Made by a program: the position numbers and the translations under genes. Below the pieces are notes generated by a model that was not told the DNA's origin, made no database searches, and saw nothing but the letters and a program-made list of their open reading frames with translations. Shown here in pieces: positions 63,497-64,000 of a stretch of 64,000 bases of DNA. The stretch spans positions 1,778,214-1,842,213 of the forward strand of contig OX465117.1 of the NCBI GenBank assembly GCA_949987565.1. Direction: 5' to 3'. Positions within the stretch are counted from its first letter, which is position 1. Every line of letters begins with the position of its first letter. The DNA is from Luidia sarsii. Taxonomy: Eukaryota; Echinodermata; Asteroidea; Paxillosida; Luidiidae.

Positions 63497-64000
63497 TTGT
63501 GTGTGCATACAGCAGTACACAACAGTCAGTCGACGGAGAGCACCTGCAAAGAAAAATTTACTTTGCTCGTTAATATCTCAATCATTATTCTCCCGACAGA
63601 GCTAAAACGTGGTCTGCAAACAGGCCTGGAAAACACCTATGCATCAGCGTTGAAACATCTGAAATCGAACATAGTATGATGATTTTATGATCAGGCAAAG
63701 AGAACCAACCTCTGTCAGCTGGGCAGCTTGTGTGTGCATACAGCAGTACACAACAGTCAGTCGACGGAGAGCACCTGCAAAGAAAAATACATTTTGCTCG
63801 TTAATATCTCATTCATTATTCTCTCGACAGAGCTAAAACTTGGTCTGCAAACAGGCCTGGAAAACACCTATGCATCAGCGTTGAAACATCTGAAATCGAA
63901 CATAGTATGATGATTTTATGATCAAGCAAAGAGAACCAACCTCTGTCAGCTAGAAAGCTTGTGTTTGCATACAGCAGTACACAACAGTCAGTCGACGGAG

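Larger units (their letters stand above)
1..64000 (+). repeat. 231-bp satellite array organised in higher-order repeats
   Basis: Head-to-tail 231-bp monomers fill the window in one orientation. I phase each monomer at the TTG of TTGTGTGTGCAT (first at 38). Monomer types are named by codons of the shared open frame (TTG = 1). a: T5, F29F30, G39. b: G25, D45 (b2 also T28). c: C39, R42, S48 (c2: Y48, N54). d: A5, I29I30, L50. e1/e2: S35, E37, with P24 or L24. f: A7N8, Q19. g: S16, I39, K45. h: T5, I29I30, S50. i: F21, C39, H41. j: L3, C21. k: R33. l: Q8, M27, S48. m: Q4, Q8, M27. n: internal TGA. o: S6, P33. p: F21, G39. q: K9. r: L3, Y21. s: TAA at codon 2. t: E6, M27, L29. u: S16, E45. v: M13, A45. 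w: S6, R39. x: T5, I22, I29I30. y: M27, S48. z: I6, M27. J is the monomer after each G/T cassette. Positions 1-37 are the tail of a preceding monomer. Centromeric or heterochromatic identity is inferred from architecture only. Confidence 0.97.
58646..64000 (+). repeat. Cassette-free satellite block, 23 monomers plus a partial one
   Basis: Order is n/d, e2, h, h/u, p, q, r, w/c2, n, t, u, h, r, u, p, p, q, r, w/c2, n/r, u, p, q, then 42 bp of r. No G/T tract occurs in these 5.35 kb, the longest cassette-free stretch apart from the interior of the 11074 and 29486 units. Many junctions are mosaic (59339 joins an h head to a u tail). Local marks are ACGTGGTCTG in p (59570, 62111, 63497), CTCTCGACAG in q, and CTAGAAAGCTTG before r at 62573 and 63959. 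Confidence 0.93.

Noticed and set aside
1..64000. CRISPR array
   Set aside because: Units are 231 bp and wholly repetitive, with no short repeat alternating with unique spacers and no cas genes.
1..64000. tRNA, rRNA or other structured RNA genes
   Set aside because: No cloverleaf or rRNA-like segment; every part of the window is accounted for by monomers and cassettes.

Overview
The whole 64 kb window is one uninterrupted satellite-DNA array. I see no protein-coding gene, RNA gene, transposon, CRISPR array or unique sequence. The unit is a 231-bp monomer repeated head to tail, always on the same strand: 261 complete copies by my count, plus partial ends. A second unit, a 214-bp cassette built around a 149-bp G/T-rich tract with a 7-bp telomere-like period, interrupts the array 17 times. 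The lengths close exactly: 261 x 231 + 17 x 214 + 37 bp at the left edge + 42 bp at the right edge, minus a net 8 bp of small indels that I can locate, gives 64000.

This architecture is typical of eukaryotic centromeric or other heterochromatic satellites. I do not recognise the monomer family and cannot name the species. The G/T tract looks like degenerate telomeric heptads (TTTGGGG, TTTCGGG, GGTTTAG), which hints at an interstitial telomere-like origin but does not identify a lineage.

Layout. Positions 38-11073 hold three near-identical 3679-bp higher-order repeats (HORs), each of 15 monomers plus one cassette. Positions 11074-44912 hold longer HORs of 14 to 26 monomers. They look like edited versions of one 26-monomer parent (11074-17293), differing by deletions and duplications of whole monomers and by chimeric monomers at the exchange points. 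Positions 44913-58645 hold short HORs (3 to 11 monomers per cassette) and a 3661-bp superblock present twice. Positions 58646-64000 have no cassette and end in a six-monomer, 1386-bp HOR.

Every monomer carries the same open frame (75 of 77 codons, closed by tandem TGA codons), because 231 is divisible by three. Variants between monomers are largely amino-acid changing, stops and frameshifts are tolerated and copied, and no start context or domain is recognisable, so I do not call it a gene. The main interest lies in the telomere-like cassette embedded at fixed positions in a satellite HOR, and in the readable history of unequal exchange.
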